Assembly (NCBI RefSeq): GCF_002000245.1
Contig: NZ_MTCM01000002.1
Location: 806,001 to 870,000 of the forward strand
DNA: 64,000 bases
Source of the DNA: Sphingobacterium sp. CZ-UAM
GTDB taxonomy: Bacteria; Bacteroidota; Bacteroidia; Sphingobacteriales; Sphingobacteriaceae
Reading direction: 5' to 3'
Made by a program: the position numbers and the translations under genes. Below, piece after piece: positions 53,467 to 60,310 of this stretch. Numbering within the stretch: the stretch's first letter is position 1; the number at the start of each line of letters is the position of its first letter. The notes below the pieces were generated by a model. The model ran no database searches, had not been told where the DNA came from, and was given only the letters and a program-made list of their open reading frames with translations.

Positions 53467-53589
53467 TTATTTTATAAAAATTGTATTAAGAAAGCTTACG
53501 ATGACGCATAACCCTAGAATAATGAGGAATGTAATATTTTTGGATTTATGTAAGACACCTTGTGAATTAAACCAAAAAAGCACTGCCAA
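53467..53589 (-). CDS. Possible 40-residue two-TM membrane peptide with non-ATG start
   Basis: A frame beginning with TTG (53589) reads LAVLFWFNSQGVLHKSKNIT and then a second hydrophobic helix (FLIILGLCVIVSFLNTIFI), ending in K. There is no ATG, and a stop lies 10 codons before the TTG, so the total open stretch is short. The two-helix hydrophobic pattern over 40 residues and the tight fit (5 nt) with the next gene argue that it is coded. It could also be the end of a truncated gene. Confidence 0.35.
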   Translation of the reverse strand: MAVLFWFNSQGVLHKSKNITFLIILGLCVIVSFLNTIFIK

Positions 53590-53639
53590 AAATATAATGA
53601 TTGCTAAAACTGTGTGCTTCTAAATTTTGCTTTATAATT

Positions 53640-53921
53640 TTACCTGTTTCTATTTTCGAGAATAAAGTCAGATTGTCTTTGACCCTCATTTTTTTCAACT
53701 AAAATTTTGTCTTGGAAATAAAAGAAAAAATTGAAATCATTTGCCTTGTAAATAGATTTAGTCATGCTCTCCTGAACTAGATGCACACGCTTACGATTTT
53801 TCTTGGTGTTTAGGAATTCTGTTTCAGTCATACCGATCCTGCTCCAAATAACTCCAGATGCACAAGAGCCTAGAAATAATGTGCCCATAAAAAGAGCAAT
53901 AAAAAAAGATTTGAATTTCAT
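53640..53921 (-). CDS. Small lipoprotein
   Basis: 93 residues with a lipoprotein signal (MKFKSFFIALFMGTLFLGSC, Cys20). The mature part (SRIGMTETEFLNTKKNRKRV, then YKANDFNFFFYFQDKILV) is shaped like SmpA/OmlA-type small lipoproteins, which share the M-T-x-x-E-F/V start, but the match is weak. Located between the hypothetical genes and the structured element at 53975. Confidence 0.7.
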   Translation of the reverse strand: MKFKSFFIALFMGTLFLGSCASGVIWSRIGMTETEFLNTKKNRKRVHLVQESMTKSIYKANDFNFFFYFQDKILVEKNEGQRQSDFILENRNR

Positions 53922-53974
53922 TTGTCAATAAATTGATAACCGGTGAGTCCCTTAACGGTGGTTAATAAATGGAA

Positions 53975-54063
53975 AAGCGTGGGACGTAACCTAGAGCTGA
54001 TTGCTGAGAGAGGTACCTAGGAGAACCCTGCACAAACAAAACAGATAGGCACGTCCCACGCTT
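53975..54063. repeat. Long-stem structured element between the lipoprotein and radC genes
   Basis: AAGCGTGGGACGT (53975-53987) is the exact complement of 54051-54063, a 13-bp stem that closes a 63-nt interior. Inside, CCTAG (53990-53994) pairs with CTAGG (54017-54021) and CTG/CAG closes a small loop near 54028-54043, giving a junction-like fold. On the minus strand TTTT follows the closing stem, so it may also be a terminator. The GC-richer stem stands out from its AT-rich surroundings. Function unknown. Confidence 0.6.
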
Positions 54064-54195
54064 ATATATAGCGTAGAACGTCACCTTATCCGCTCTTGTT
54101 GTGCAATTGAAAATTTCCTAGGTTTTCTCTTTCACAAGAACTTCAAGCTAACGCTTTATTTCTTCAATATTTTAATACAATGCAAAGATAAATAA

Positions 54196-54663
54196 TTATT
54201 GATTACCAATATCAAAATATCCTTCATCTTTTAAACTGAGGTATTTATCATGCGTTACTATTAGATGGTCGCAAACTTCAATATCTAAGAACTTACCTGC
54301 TTCAATTGCTTTCTTTGTAATTGCTCTGTCTGCGGAACTCGGTTGAAGTTGTTCTGATGGATGATTGTGTGCCAGTATTATTTTAGATGCTGATGCTTTT
54401 AGTGCAATGGAAAAGATAACTTTCATATCCACAGGAACGAAATCCTTGCCCCCTCTTGCTAGGTCTATAATTCCTAGTACTTTGTTAGCATTGTTTAGTA
54501 AGATAACCTTAAACTCTTCTAAAAAGCTCATAACTGACCTGTCCCAGACCTCCATCAATATTTTGTAGGCTTGCTGTGAATTGGTAATTAATGGACATTC
54601 TGAAATTTTAAATTCAGGAACGAACTCGACCCGAATTTCTGAAACATTGAGTAGATTTTTCAT
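54196..54663 (-). CDS. RadC family JAB-domain protein
   Basis: 155 residues from the ATG at 54663; an in-frame start 14 codons upstream is less likely. It contains the JAMM/MPN-type metal site HNHPSE with the following S..D (SSADRAITKKA) and DHLIVT. This short RadC form, without the N-terminal helix-hairpin-helix part, is common in Bacteroidota mobile elements; the name RadC reflects a withdrawn repair role and the true function is unknown. Confidence 0.92.
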   Translation of the reverse strand: MKNLLNVSEIRVEFVPEFKISECPLITNSQQAYKILMEVWDRSVMSFLEEFKVILLNNANKVLGIIDLARGGKDFVPVDMKVIFSIALKASASKIILAHNHPSEQLQPSSADRAITKKAIEAGKFLDIEVCDHLIVTHDKYLSLKDEGYFDIGNQ

Positions 54664-54943
54664 AACGTGATAGTGTTTAAATAAATGACTTTCGCCTAAA
54701 ATCAAGGTGGGGGTTGTAAATGAATACCCTTAGTGAGCGGGAGATACATAATTTTTCAAGCGATTGGGTTTTTAAAAGGAAAAGCTATATGTTAAAATCA
54801 ATATAACGGATTGGGAAAATTGGTGGTCATTTTGCTGGCTTTTAGAGACTTGTCTTCGGTTCAATCGCTTGGTTAGATATAAGACACTGAATAATAGTTA
54901 ATTAAACTATTTGTTCGGATCGAGCTTAAATATAAGGTCTAAA

Positions 54944-55009
54944 ATGATGAAGTTTTTTGGACGTATTGGAATTGATGGGTTTCTAAAGGAAGGTAGCCAA
55001 TGTCCATAA
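54944..55009 (+). CDS. Possible 21-residue micropeptide ahead of a terminator
   Basis: ATG-ATG opens a frame MMKFFGRIGIDGFLKEGSQC, ending with P. It is followed after 5 nt by a terminator hairpin. No other plus-strand gene explains that terminator, so a short transcript may exist here. It could also be the start of a truncated gene. Confidence 0.25.
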   Translation: MMKFFGRIGIDGFLKEGSQCP

Positions 55010-55014
55010 CGGAT

Positions 55015-55052
55015 AAAGACAGCAACTATACTATAGAATACTGTCTTTTTTT
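55015..55052 (+). terminator. Terminator on the plus strand without an obvious gene
   Basis: AAAGACAG (55015-55022) pairs with CTGTCTTT (55041-55048) around an 18-nt loop that contains TAT/ATA pairing, followed by T4. Only the micropeptide frame lies before it. Confidence 0.7.
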
Positions 55053-55070
55053 ATCAAATAACAAATATGG

Positions 55071-55120
55071 TGAGACACCAAAATTTACAAGGGGTATATA
55101 ATGTTAGAAATGGTGTGTCA
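55071..55120 (+). repeat. 50-nt island stem-loop repeat, copy B
   Basis: Starts TGAGACACCAAAATTT, has AAGGGGTATATAA in the loop and ends GAAATGGTGTGTCA. The arms pair less well than in copy A. It ends 12 nt from the stop codon of the helicase-like gene, i.e. it is in that gene's 3' region on the minus strand. Confidence 0.82.
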
Positions 55121-55132
55121 TTCCCATAAGTT

Positions 55133-56986
55133 TTAGTTTTTAGCTTCTTTGGATACTTCAAATTTCGTATCCTCTAATAAGATCATTCTTTTTTGACGGC
55201 CATTGTGTCTTTCTCTTGACCGTTTTATTTTATAGAATTTCTCAATAATATAAACTTCTTTTCTAGCCTTGAGATCATAGTTTGAGTAGATTGCCATAAA
55301 CGAGTCTAGAAATTCACCCTGCTCATATTTTTTTCCTATCCGAAATTTACTATACAACTCTTGGAGCAAAGGAGTATTTTTTAGATGTTCATTATCATGA
55401 TTTAGATAGTAATAATCTTTTATAGCTTTCTGACTTGCGCCAATCTCACGAACTTTTGCTGATCCCTCGTTTAAAAACACCTCGTACATTTCAAAATACT
55501 CCCTAACAATATAACTTTCTAGTTCTTCGCTTTTATCAATTAGAAAGATATTTTCAGATTTTTCTCTTTTGGATTTCTGTATACTTTCCATACTAGCGAT
55601 CAGATCTTCAAACTTATCTTTAAATTGTTTTCTTGCTGATATTAATTTTATTGTGGGATTGGAAGAATCGTATGATTCATTGATATGATTAACATTAAAA
55701 TATCTAATATCTGTGCCTCTGATAGTAAGGTTTCTAATTGCTCGAATAAGCTTATCCTCTTTTCTATAAAAGGACAAGGCTTTATTTTCCAGTCTATAAT
55801 TATCCATCATAAAATAATTGGGTGTAAAATCATTATTAAAGAACGCACGATCAGAATTTATATTAACAAGTTGCTTGATATATGTTTTCAATTCCTCATT
55901 TTGTGTAGAGATAAATGCTATTTCCAAGAAATCCCTCAACTTCCTTCCAAAATCAAAAATGTCTTTTATTGATTTCTCAGACACATATTCGATATCACGG
56001 GATATTTTTGCGATAAAATTGATTGATCCAACATATTGCTTCTTACGTAGGCGTCCGACTATCTGTATAATATCTGCGTTCGGATCGATAAGACTGTGAG
56101 GGAAGCTCTCAATATCTGATATAATGACAATATCAACGCTTTCTTCGATATCAATATCGACAGCTGAAAAATATCGGCTCGTTAGAAAATTATATTTGCT
56201 AAATTTTTCATTGTCCAGTTCGTCTGAAATATGATTTGGGTTAACGTCTTTTATATCTAACTTAAAGCTCTTCACTCCATCTGAGGAAGTAAAGATAGAG
56301 GATAAAGCATCAATTTTCAAAGATTTGATAATACTGGCTGATCCGACGACACTATTTAAAAAGATAAATACTTTGTCCGCTTTCGATTGTTGAAGTATCT
56401 TATTTAAAGAAGATAGAGAATGGTTTGTCGTAATTACATTGATATCTCGATCTATTTTATATGTTGGAATTATATTATGGATTGAAAAACCATTTTCCCT
56501 AAATCGAGGGTCACTAGGAATTAATGCTGTAGCACTCACAAATGCTTTATTTTTGAACCCGAAAAAATAGTCAAGAGACAATGTAATAGATGCTCTGTAA
56601 TCAATATCTTTCGTCAATTTATCGCATTCATCAATGAGCATGAAATAAGTATTTAGGTAATCTATTTCCATTGTTTGGAAAACAGCAATAACCTTTCTTA
56701 GAGATTCTGGGGTAGTAATAATCTTTTTATGCTCTGTTCCGCTTCGTAAATAACTCTCTATCTGAGATTTTGTCACACCTTCATATACGCCCAATATATC
56801 GTGACGCCCTTTTGTTTTCCCGATGATAACAGGGACATTGGGTGCGATGATAAGAGAATTTCTATTGGCAACATTCAATTCGAAATATGTTGCTCCTATT
56901 CCAGTCTGATTTTTACAAAATATTGTATTGGACGGAATGGCGTCGGTTAGAAATTGACTTTTTAATTTTATAGTTTTCTTTTTCAT
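55133..56986 (-). CDS. SF2 helicase-like protein with degenerate Walker A
   Basis: 617 residues. SF2 motifs in order: TGIGATYFEL at 28-37 in the place of Walker A (GxGxGK[ST] lacks its Lys), LIDECDKL with DECD at 119-122 (motif II), SAT at 151-153 (motif III) and QIVGRLRK at 308-315 (motif VI with both arginines). So the helicase core is kept except for the P-loop lysine, which would make ATP hydrolysis weak or different. From memory, related proteins with this P-loop occur in other Bacteroidota mobile elements and phages. Residues 420-617 are a helical domain of unknown type. Likely a replication or DNA-processing function of the island. Confidence 0.75.
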   Translation of the reverse strand: MKKKTIKLKSQFLTDAIPSNTIFCKNQTGIGATYFELNVANRNSLIIAPNVPVIIGKTKGRHDILGVYEGVTKSQIESYLRSGTEHKKIITTPESLRKVIAVFQTMEIDYLNTYFMLIDECDKLTKDIDYRASITLSLDYFFGFKNKAFVSATALIPSDPRFRENGFSIHNIIPTYKIDRDINVITTNHSLSSLNKILQQSKADKVFIFLNSVVGSASIIKSLKIDALSSIFTSSDGVKSFKLDIKDVNPNHISDELDNEKFSKYNFLTSRYFSAVDIDIEESVDIVIISDIESFPHSLIDPNADIIQIVGRLRKKQYVGSINFIAKISRDIEYVSEKSIKDIFDFGRKLRDFLEIAFISTQNEELKTYIKQLVNINSDRAFFNNDFTPNYFMMDNYRLENKALSFYRKEDKLIRAIRNLTIRGTDIRYFNVNHINESYDSSNPTIKLISARKQFKDKFEDLIASMESIQKSKREKSENIFLIDKSEELESYIVREYFEMYEVFLNEGSAKVREIGASQKAIKDYYYLNHDNEHLKNTPLLQELYSKFRIGKKYEQGEFLDSFMAIYSNYDLKARKEVYIIEKFYKIKRSRERHNGRQKRMILLEDTKFEVSKEAKN

Positions 56987-57004
56987 TGGAAAATAAGTAT
57001 CTAT

Positions 57005-57019
57005 TCACACAATGTGTGA
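57005..57019. promoter_or_regulatory. 15-bp palindrome upstream of the helicase-like gene
   Basis: TCACACA and TGTGTGA flank a single A, giving a perfect dyad that ends 18 nt before the ATG of the helicase-like gene. This position fits an operator. No candidate repressor can be named. Confidence 0.5.
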
Positions 57020-57048
57020 TGTTATATTTTAATATGATTTTTAAAATA

Positions 57049-57070
57049 GGCTGGGGAGATCCCCCCAGCT
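57049..57070 (-). terminator. Hairpin after the 158-residue gene
   Basis: GCTGGGG (57050-57056) pairs with CCCCAGC (57063-57069). On the minus strand TATTTT follows after one base. It separates the gene at 57080 from the helicase-like gene. Confidence 0.7.
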
Positions 57071-57079
57071 TGTGACGAT

Positions 57080-57556
57080 TTATTTTTGATTTGCTATTTT
57101 CAGCAATTCCTTGAGGTCAAGGTCGTATTTGGTATACGACGCAAAATCCAACAGCTTAAACAAGCCTCTCATGTAGTATAGATCAAATTTAATTTGCTTT
57201 TTATTAAATTTAGTTTCGACTTGGACGTAAGAAACATTATCCTCATTGAACCGAACCTCGGATATATCCATTTTTTTTCCATTCGAAAGATTGTTCAATA
57301 ATAACCATAGACCTAATCGCTGTTCGTTGTTAAGCGATCTATAGTATTCTATGAAATATTTTTTTGAAACCACTCCAAAATATTTATGGTTTTCAATAAA
57401 GAAATTTTTATTTGAAAGTGTATACTTAGCGCTCTTTGCACTAGCACGTTTTGTTGTGCTAGTAAGTAATTGTTTTTGCTCTTGAGAGCGTTTGTTTAAT
57501 TGTAATTGAATGATATTCATCTTCAAAATTCTTTTAAATTGATTTTTCTCTGTCAT
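57080..57556 (-). CDS. Unrecognised island protein
   Basis: 158 residues from the ATG at 57556; a GTG at 57574 and an ATG at 57520 are alternatives. Basic N-terminus with a Lys/Ser-rich stretch, then IENHKYFGVVSKKYFIEYYRSL and a helical, leucine-rich segment (LGLWLLLNNLSNG). No known motif. It lies between the helicase-like gene and the 337-residue gene on the same strand; probably an element-specific function such as regulation or replication. Confidence 0.65.
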   Translation of the reverse strand: MTEKNQFKRILKMNIIQLQLNKRSQEQKQLLTSTTKRASAKSAKYTLSNKNFFIENHKYFGVVSKKYFIEYYRSLNNEQRLGLWLLLNNLSNGKKMDISEVRFNEDNVSYVQVETKFNKKQIKFDLYYMRGLFKLLDFASYTKYDLDLKELLKIANQK

Positions 57557-57707
57557 CCCAGTTCGTTTTACCACTTGAACTTTGGCGCCTTATTGTTCAA
57601 GTGTTATCCCTTTCGGACAGTACAAATTTTGAGAAAATGCCCCGTATGGTATTTTTTTTCTTTGATAAAGAATACCCCCTGTTGAAAATGAGATATATAG
57701 TATTTTT

Positions 57708-58721
57708 TTATTTTTTCAAAAGATCTTTGATATAATCTTCTTTTAAATCCGAGGGCTGGTCAAAATTCAATTTTGGATTCTGTGGAACAAAGCCAAAAAA
57801 TCGAAGACATGAAAAAATAATATGTTCTTTCTGTTTTCTCATGCCTATTCTAAATACTGCATTTAATTCATTTGATTTATCTGATAGATATCTATCCAGT
57901 GTTTTTGCAATCAAACTATTGAATTTATTTAAAGGTGATGCACGTTCGTCCCATCGCCAATTTTCCATTATCTCTGAATGTAGTTTATTTAAATAGTTCA
58001 GCTCAATTTTGGGGTATAATTCCTCATCTTGAAATATCTTCATGATAGCTTGCGAAGTCGTGCTATTCATTTTTTTTATTACTTGGACAATAGGAAGATT
58101 TTTTGAATAGGTATGTTTTTTATTCAATGATCGAATGAAAAATTTCACATCTTCTTCAGAAAGATGCTTTGAAAACCATTCTTCTATTCTCCGCTCTAAC
58201 AATAGAGTTAAAACAAGATCCCTTTCTTCCAAGCCAATTTTGAGGGTATTCTCCTTGATGACGTCTTTGTTTTCAGCTTTCAACCGAAAAGTTGCATCAC
58301 TCCTATCAAGATGTTCCTTCATGAGAAGGATATTTATGATTTCTTTTAGTTGTTCGACTTCGTTAGAAATATTTCTGCTTTTAGAAGTTTCAGAATATGC
58401 ATCATAGGATTCATAAAGATGTCTATAATATGTATTCCATTCATATTTAGCGAATAAATATGTAATAGCTGTTATTTCTTCAAATAGGCGAGTGATGACC
58501 AAAATTTCTTCGTCTCGAAAATCTCTAAATTCTATTGGCTGAAAATACAATTGAATGAAATAGGGAATATTCCAGTCCTCCCCCTCAACATATCTTTCTA
58601 TATTTATATTTAGTTCTTTTACATTTTCACTATTTACGCTGGAGAATTCAGGCTCGTATTGATAGTATGTTTCCAAGCTTTTTGGATCAATAGTATAGGT
58701 GATGGATATCTTTTTTGGCAT
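57708..58721 (-). CDS. Unrecognised island protein
   Basis: 337 residues, mostly helical and charged, with no signal peptide or TM helix. Segments such as FRDFRDEEILVITRLFEEITAITY and HLSEEDVKFFIRSLNKKH show amphipathic helices. I see no catalytic motif and do not recognise the family. It starts 119 nt after the integrase stop on the same strand; a degenerate version of the 50-nt repeat may follow its stop (57650-57699). Confidence 0.7.
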   Translation of the reverse strand: MPKKISITYTIDPKSLETYYQYEPEFSSVNSENVKELNINIERYVEGEDWNIPYFIQLYFQPIEFRDFRDEEILVITRLFEEITAITYLFAKYEWNTYYRHLYESYDAYSETSKSRNISNEVEQLKEIINILLMKEHLDRSDATFRLKAENKDVIKENTLKIGLEERDLVLTLLLERRIEEWFSKHLSEEDVKFFIRSLNKKHTYSKNLPIVQVIKKMNSTTSQAIMKIFQDEELYPKIELNYLNKLHSEIMENWRWDERASPLNKFNSLIAKTLDRYLSDKSNELNAVFRIGMRKQKEHIIFSCLRFFGFVPQNPKLNFDQPSDLKEDYIKDLLKK

Positions 58722-58745
58722 TAGGTATGTTTTTTACCAAAAATT

Positions 58746-58778
58746 GGAAAAGCCTATCAAATTAACAATAGGCTTTCC
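58746..58778 (-). terminator. Terminator of the integrase gene
   Basis: AAGCCTAT (58750-58757) pairs with ATAGGCTT (58768-58775), extended by GGAA/TTCC with one bulged base. On the minus strand the stem is followed by AATTTTT. Confidence 0.75.
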
Positions 58779-58787
58779 CAAAAATAT

Positions 58788-58837
58788 TGAGACATGATTT
58801 TTTACAAGGGGGTATAAATATTATTTTTCGTGTCTCA
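58788..58837 (+). repeat. 50-nt island stem-loop repeat, copy C
   Basis: Starts TGAGACATGATTTTTTACAA, has GGGGGTATAAA in the loop and ends TTTTTCGTGTCTCA. The arm ends pair with each other as in copy A. It stops 2 nt before the integrase stop codon, so it lies directly 3' of that gene. Confidence 0.85.
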
Positions 58838-58839
58838 CT

Positions 58840-59973
58840 TTAAAGTTCAGGCATAACATGCTTCAATTCATCCGCATTATGAACACCTAATCCACGAAGG
58901 TATTTAAGCGTTACAATCATATCAGAATGCCCCAACAGTTGTTGGAGTATATGAAGGTCTTTTGTCTTCTTATAGACGTTTACAGAAGCTGTATGGCGGA
59001 ACGAATAGATTGTTTGGTTCTTCTCAATAATACCTTCTTTCTCCATTAACTTAAACATCCTTGTCCATGCGGTGCTAAAGTAATAAGGGTTATGAATTTC
59101 AGGCTTTCTTGTAAATAGATTGTCGTCGTATGATAGACCTTCTAGTCTTTCTATTATTAGTTCTCTAACATAATGAGGTATTGGGACCGTTCTAATTTTC
59201 TTTCCTTTATTTTCATCTCCTGAAAGATGTATCTCGGTGACGTTATTTTTGAAATGGTAACGTTTAAGCAATCTGATTTCATTATGTGGACGTAATAAAC
59301 ATCCATAACTCATTAAACAGCAAAGATAGAGGTCTTTGTGATTAGTCTTGAGAAATGACAATACCTCTTTAATTTGGTTGTCGGAATATATTTGATGTAG
59401 CTTTGGTGTAGCCTTTCTCTTATCTGTTCTATTAATTATTGAGGTGTTAAACTCGAAATCTTTATCAATTTCGGCAAAGATCGCTTTTATATGGCGCCTA
59501 GAAATCATATAGTTAGAAGCACTTGAATTGAATTGGTTCATGTATTCTTGAATTCTCGATCGTTGTAAGTTGTTGATGTTTCCGTTCAATTCTTCGGGTG
59601 AGAGAAATTGCTTCAATTTTTCAGTGAGCTTTTCTAGATGATAAACATATTTAGGTGATAGATTTGCTTTTCTTTTATTGTTTATTGCAATATCTAATAA
59701 GTCTTTTAGGGGAGTATTTTCTGTTGTTTTGATCCTTAGCTTCGATTGGTTGACAGGGTATTTACCAAATTCGATAGCCTTTCTAAATTCATACTCTAGA
59801 AGTCTTAATTGTTCTGTGCGCTCCTTAATAGTTATGGACGAATTGGGCTGTATGTCTAGCCCTAGTTTGATGCCCGTATATTCTTTGTATTTTTTATCTC
59901 CAATTTTGATATAGATGTATGAGCGTTTCGTTAGGTCGTCGGTAGTGGATATTGAAATTTGTGCTTTGATCAT
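58840..59973 (-). CDS. Tyrosine recombinase (integrase) of the island
   Basis: 377 residues. An N-terminal arm-binding part (about 1-85), a SAM-like core-binding domain (about 88-185) and the catalytic domain. Catalytic residues: Arg228 (LLRPHNEI), Arg326 (YSFRHT), His349 (LLGHS) and nucleophile Tyr358 (LKYLRG). The first His of box II is Tyr323, as in many Bacteroidota integrases. It should recombine attL and attR of this element. The start codon is 6 nt from the paired TGTTCTC motifs, so it may control its own expression by binding there. Confidence 0.95.
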   Translation of the reverse strand: MIKAQISISTTDDLTKRSYIYIKIGDKKYKEYTGIKLGLDIQPNSSITIKERTEQLRLLEYEFRKAIEFGKYPVNQSKLRIKTTENTPLKDLLDIAINNKRKANLSPKYVYHLEKLTEKLKQFLSPEELNGNINNLQRSRIQEYMNQFNSSASNYMISRRHIKAIFAEIDKDFEFNTSIINRTDKRKATPKLHQIYSDNQIKEVLSFLKTNHKDLYLCCLMSYGCLLRPHNEIRLLKRYHFKNNVTEIHLSGDENKGKKIRTVPIPHYVRELIIERLEGLSYDDNLFTRKPEIHNPYYFSTAWTRMFKLMEKEGIIEKNQTIYSFRHTASVNVYKKTKDLHILQQLLGHSDMIVTLKYLRGLGVHNADELKHVMPEL

Positions 59974-59979
59974 TATAGT

Positions 59980-59997
59980 TGTTCTCGCACTGTTCTC
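59980..59997 (+). promoter_or_regulatory. Putative integrase arm site, right pair
   Basis: TGTTCTC at 59980-59986 and 59991-59997, 11 nt apart, just upstream of the integrase start; matches the left pair at 47715-47733 over TGTTCTCGCA. Confidence 0.5.
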
Positions 59998-60150
59998 CCA
60001 ATAAATTACATCTATTTAAACTATCTCTATGTATAGGTAATTATTATAAGAGTCGTGTAACGAATTAACCAATCAATAGGCTATATCTATTTGCTAAATG
60101 GCCAAAAATCTCCCTTGAATGTCATAAAAGTCAAAAAAATATTCTTTTCC

Positions 60151-60233
60151 ACTTGACTTTCTCTCCGCTGAATCTTACATTTGATTTATCGAATGACTTC
60201 GTAGCTCAGTTGGTAGAGCAACAGACTCTTAAT
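60151..60233 (+). repeat. attR: element-supplied promoter and 5' half of tRNA-Lys
   Basis: Direct repeat of 47504-47586. It runs from one base pair before the -33 region to the first base after the anticodon loop, so the crossover took place within the promoter-to-anticodon segment, and the element carried its own promoter and 5' half. Together with the 3' half to the right it rebuilds a complete tRNA gene. Confidence 0.92.
60153..60183 (+). promoter_or_regulatory. Promoter of tRNA-Lys
   Basis: TTGAC at 60153-60157, an 18-nt spacer, then TACATTTG at 60176-60183. The tRNA begins 12 nt after the box. The same spacing is found at tRNA-Tyr and tRNA-Arg. Confidence 0.85.
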
Positions 60234-60267
60234 CTGTGGGTCCTGAGTTCGAGCCTCAGCGGGGTCA
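60195..60267 (+). tRNA. tRNA-Lys(CTT)
   Basis: 73 nt. Acceptor GACTTCG with CGGGGTC (with G-T pairs), discriminator A. The anticodon loop CTCTTAA at 60226-60232 gives CTT. T arm CTGAG/TTCGAGC/CTCAG. The 5' 39 nt are the element's copy, the rest is from the original chromosome. Confidence 0.96.
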
Positions 60268-60273
60268 CTTTTT

Positions 60274-60310
60274 AAAAAAGCCGTTTTACGTAGTAGGATG
60301 GCTTTTTTCG
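60274..60310 (+). terminator. Terminator of tRNA-Lys
   Basis: AAAAAAGCC (60274-60282) pairs with GGCTTTTTT (60300-60308), with a 17-nt loop. A degenerate copy of this terminator together with the tRNA 3' end lies at 63179-63230. Confidence 0.88.

Larger units (their letters stand above)
54664..55132. other. Intergenic region between radC-like and helicase-like genes
   Basis: About 470 nt without a clear long gene. On the plus strand it holds a 21-codon frame (54944-55009), a terminator-like hairpin (55015-55052) and 50-nt repeat copy B (55071-55120). The first 280 nt carry the radC-like promoter region and nothing else that I recognise. Confidence 0.5.
47504..60233. mobile_element. 12.6 kb integrative element in tRNA-Lys(CTT)
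   Basis: The element is bounded by an 83-bp direct repeat (47504-47586 and 60151-60233, two mismatches). The repeat unit to repeat unit distance is 12,647 bp. It encodes a tyrosine recombinase inside the right end, an SF2 helicase-like protein, a RadC/JAB protein, a nuclease-NTPase-S1 protein and several unknown proteins. The DNA is more AT-rich than the flanking core. No relaxase, type IV secretion, capsid or terminase gene is visible, so it is not a self-transmissible ICE or complete prophage; a mobilisable island or phage satellite is possible. Confidence 0.88.

Noticed and set aside
53975..54063. TPP riboswitch, suggested by CTGAGA within the long-stem element
   Set aside because: The other conserved TPP elements and their order are missing, and no thiamine gene follows.
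53975..54063. Retron msr/msd, suggested by the long inverted repeat
   Set aside because: No reverse transcriptase gene is found in the island.
47833..58837. Possible CRISPR-like array from the 50-nt repeats
   Set aside because: The three copies are kilobases apart with genes between them, and no cas genes are present.
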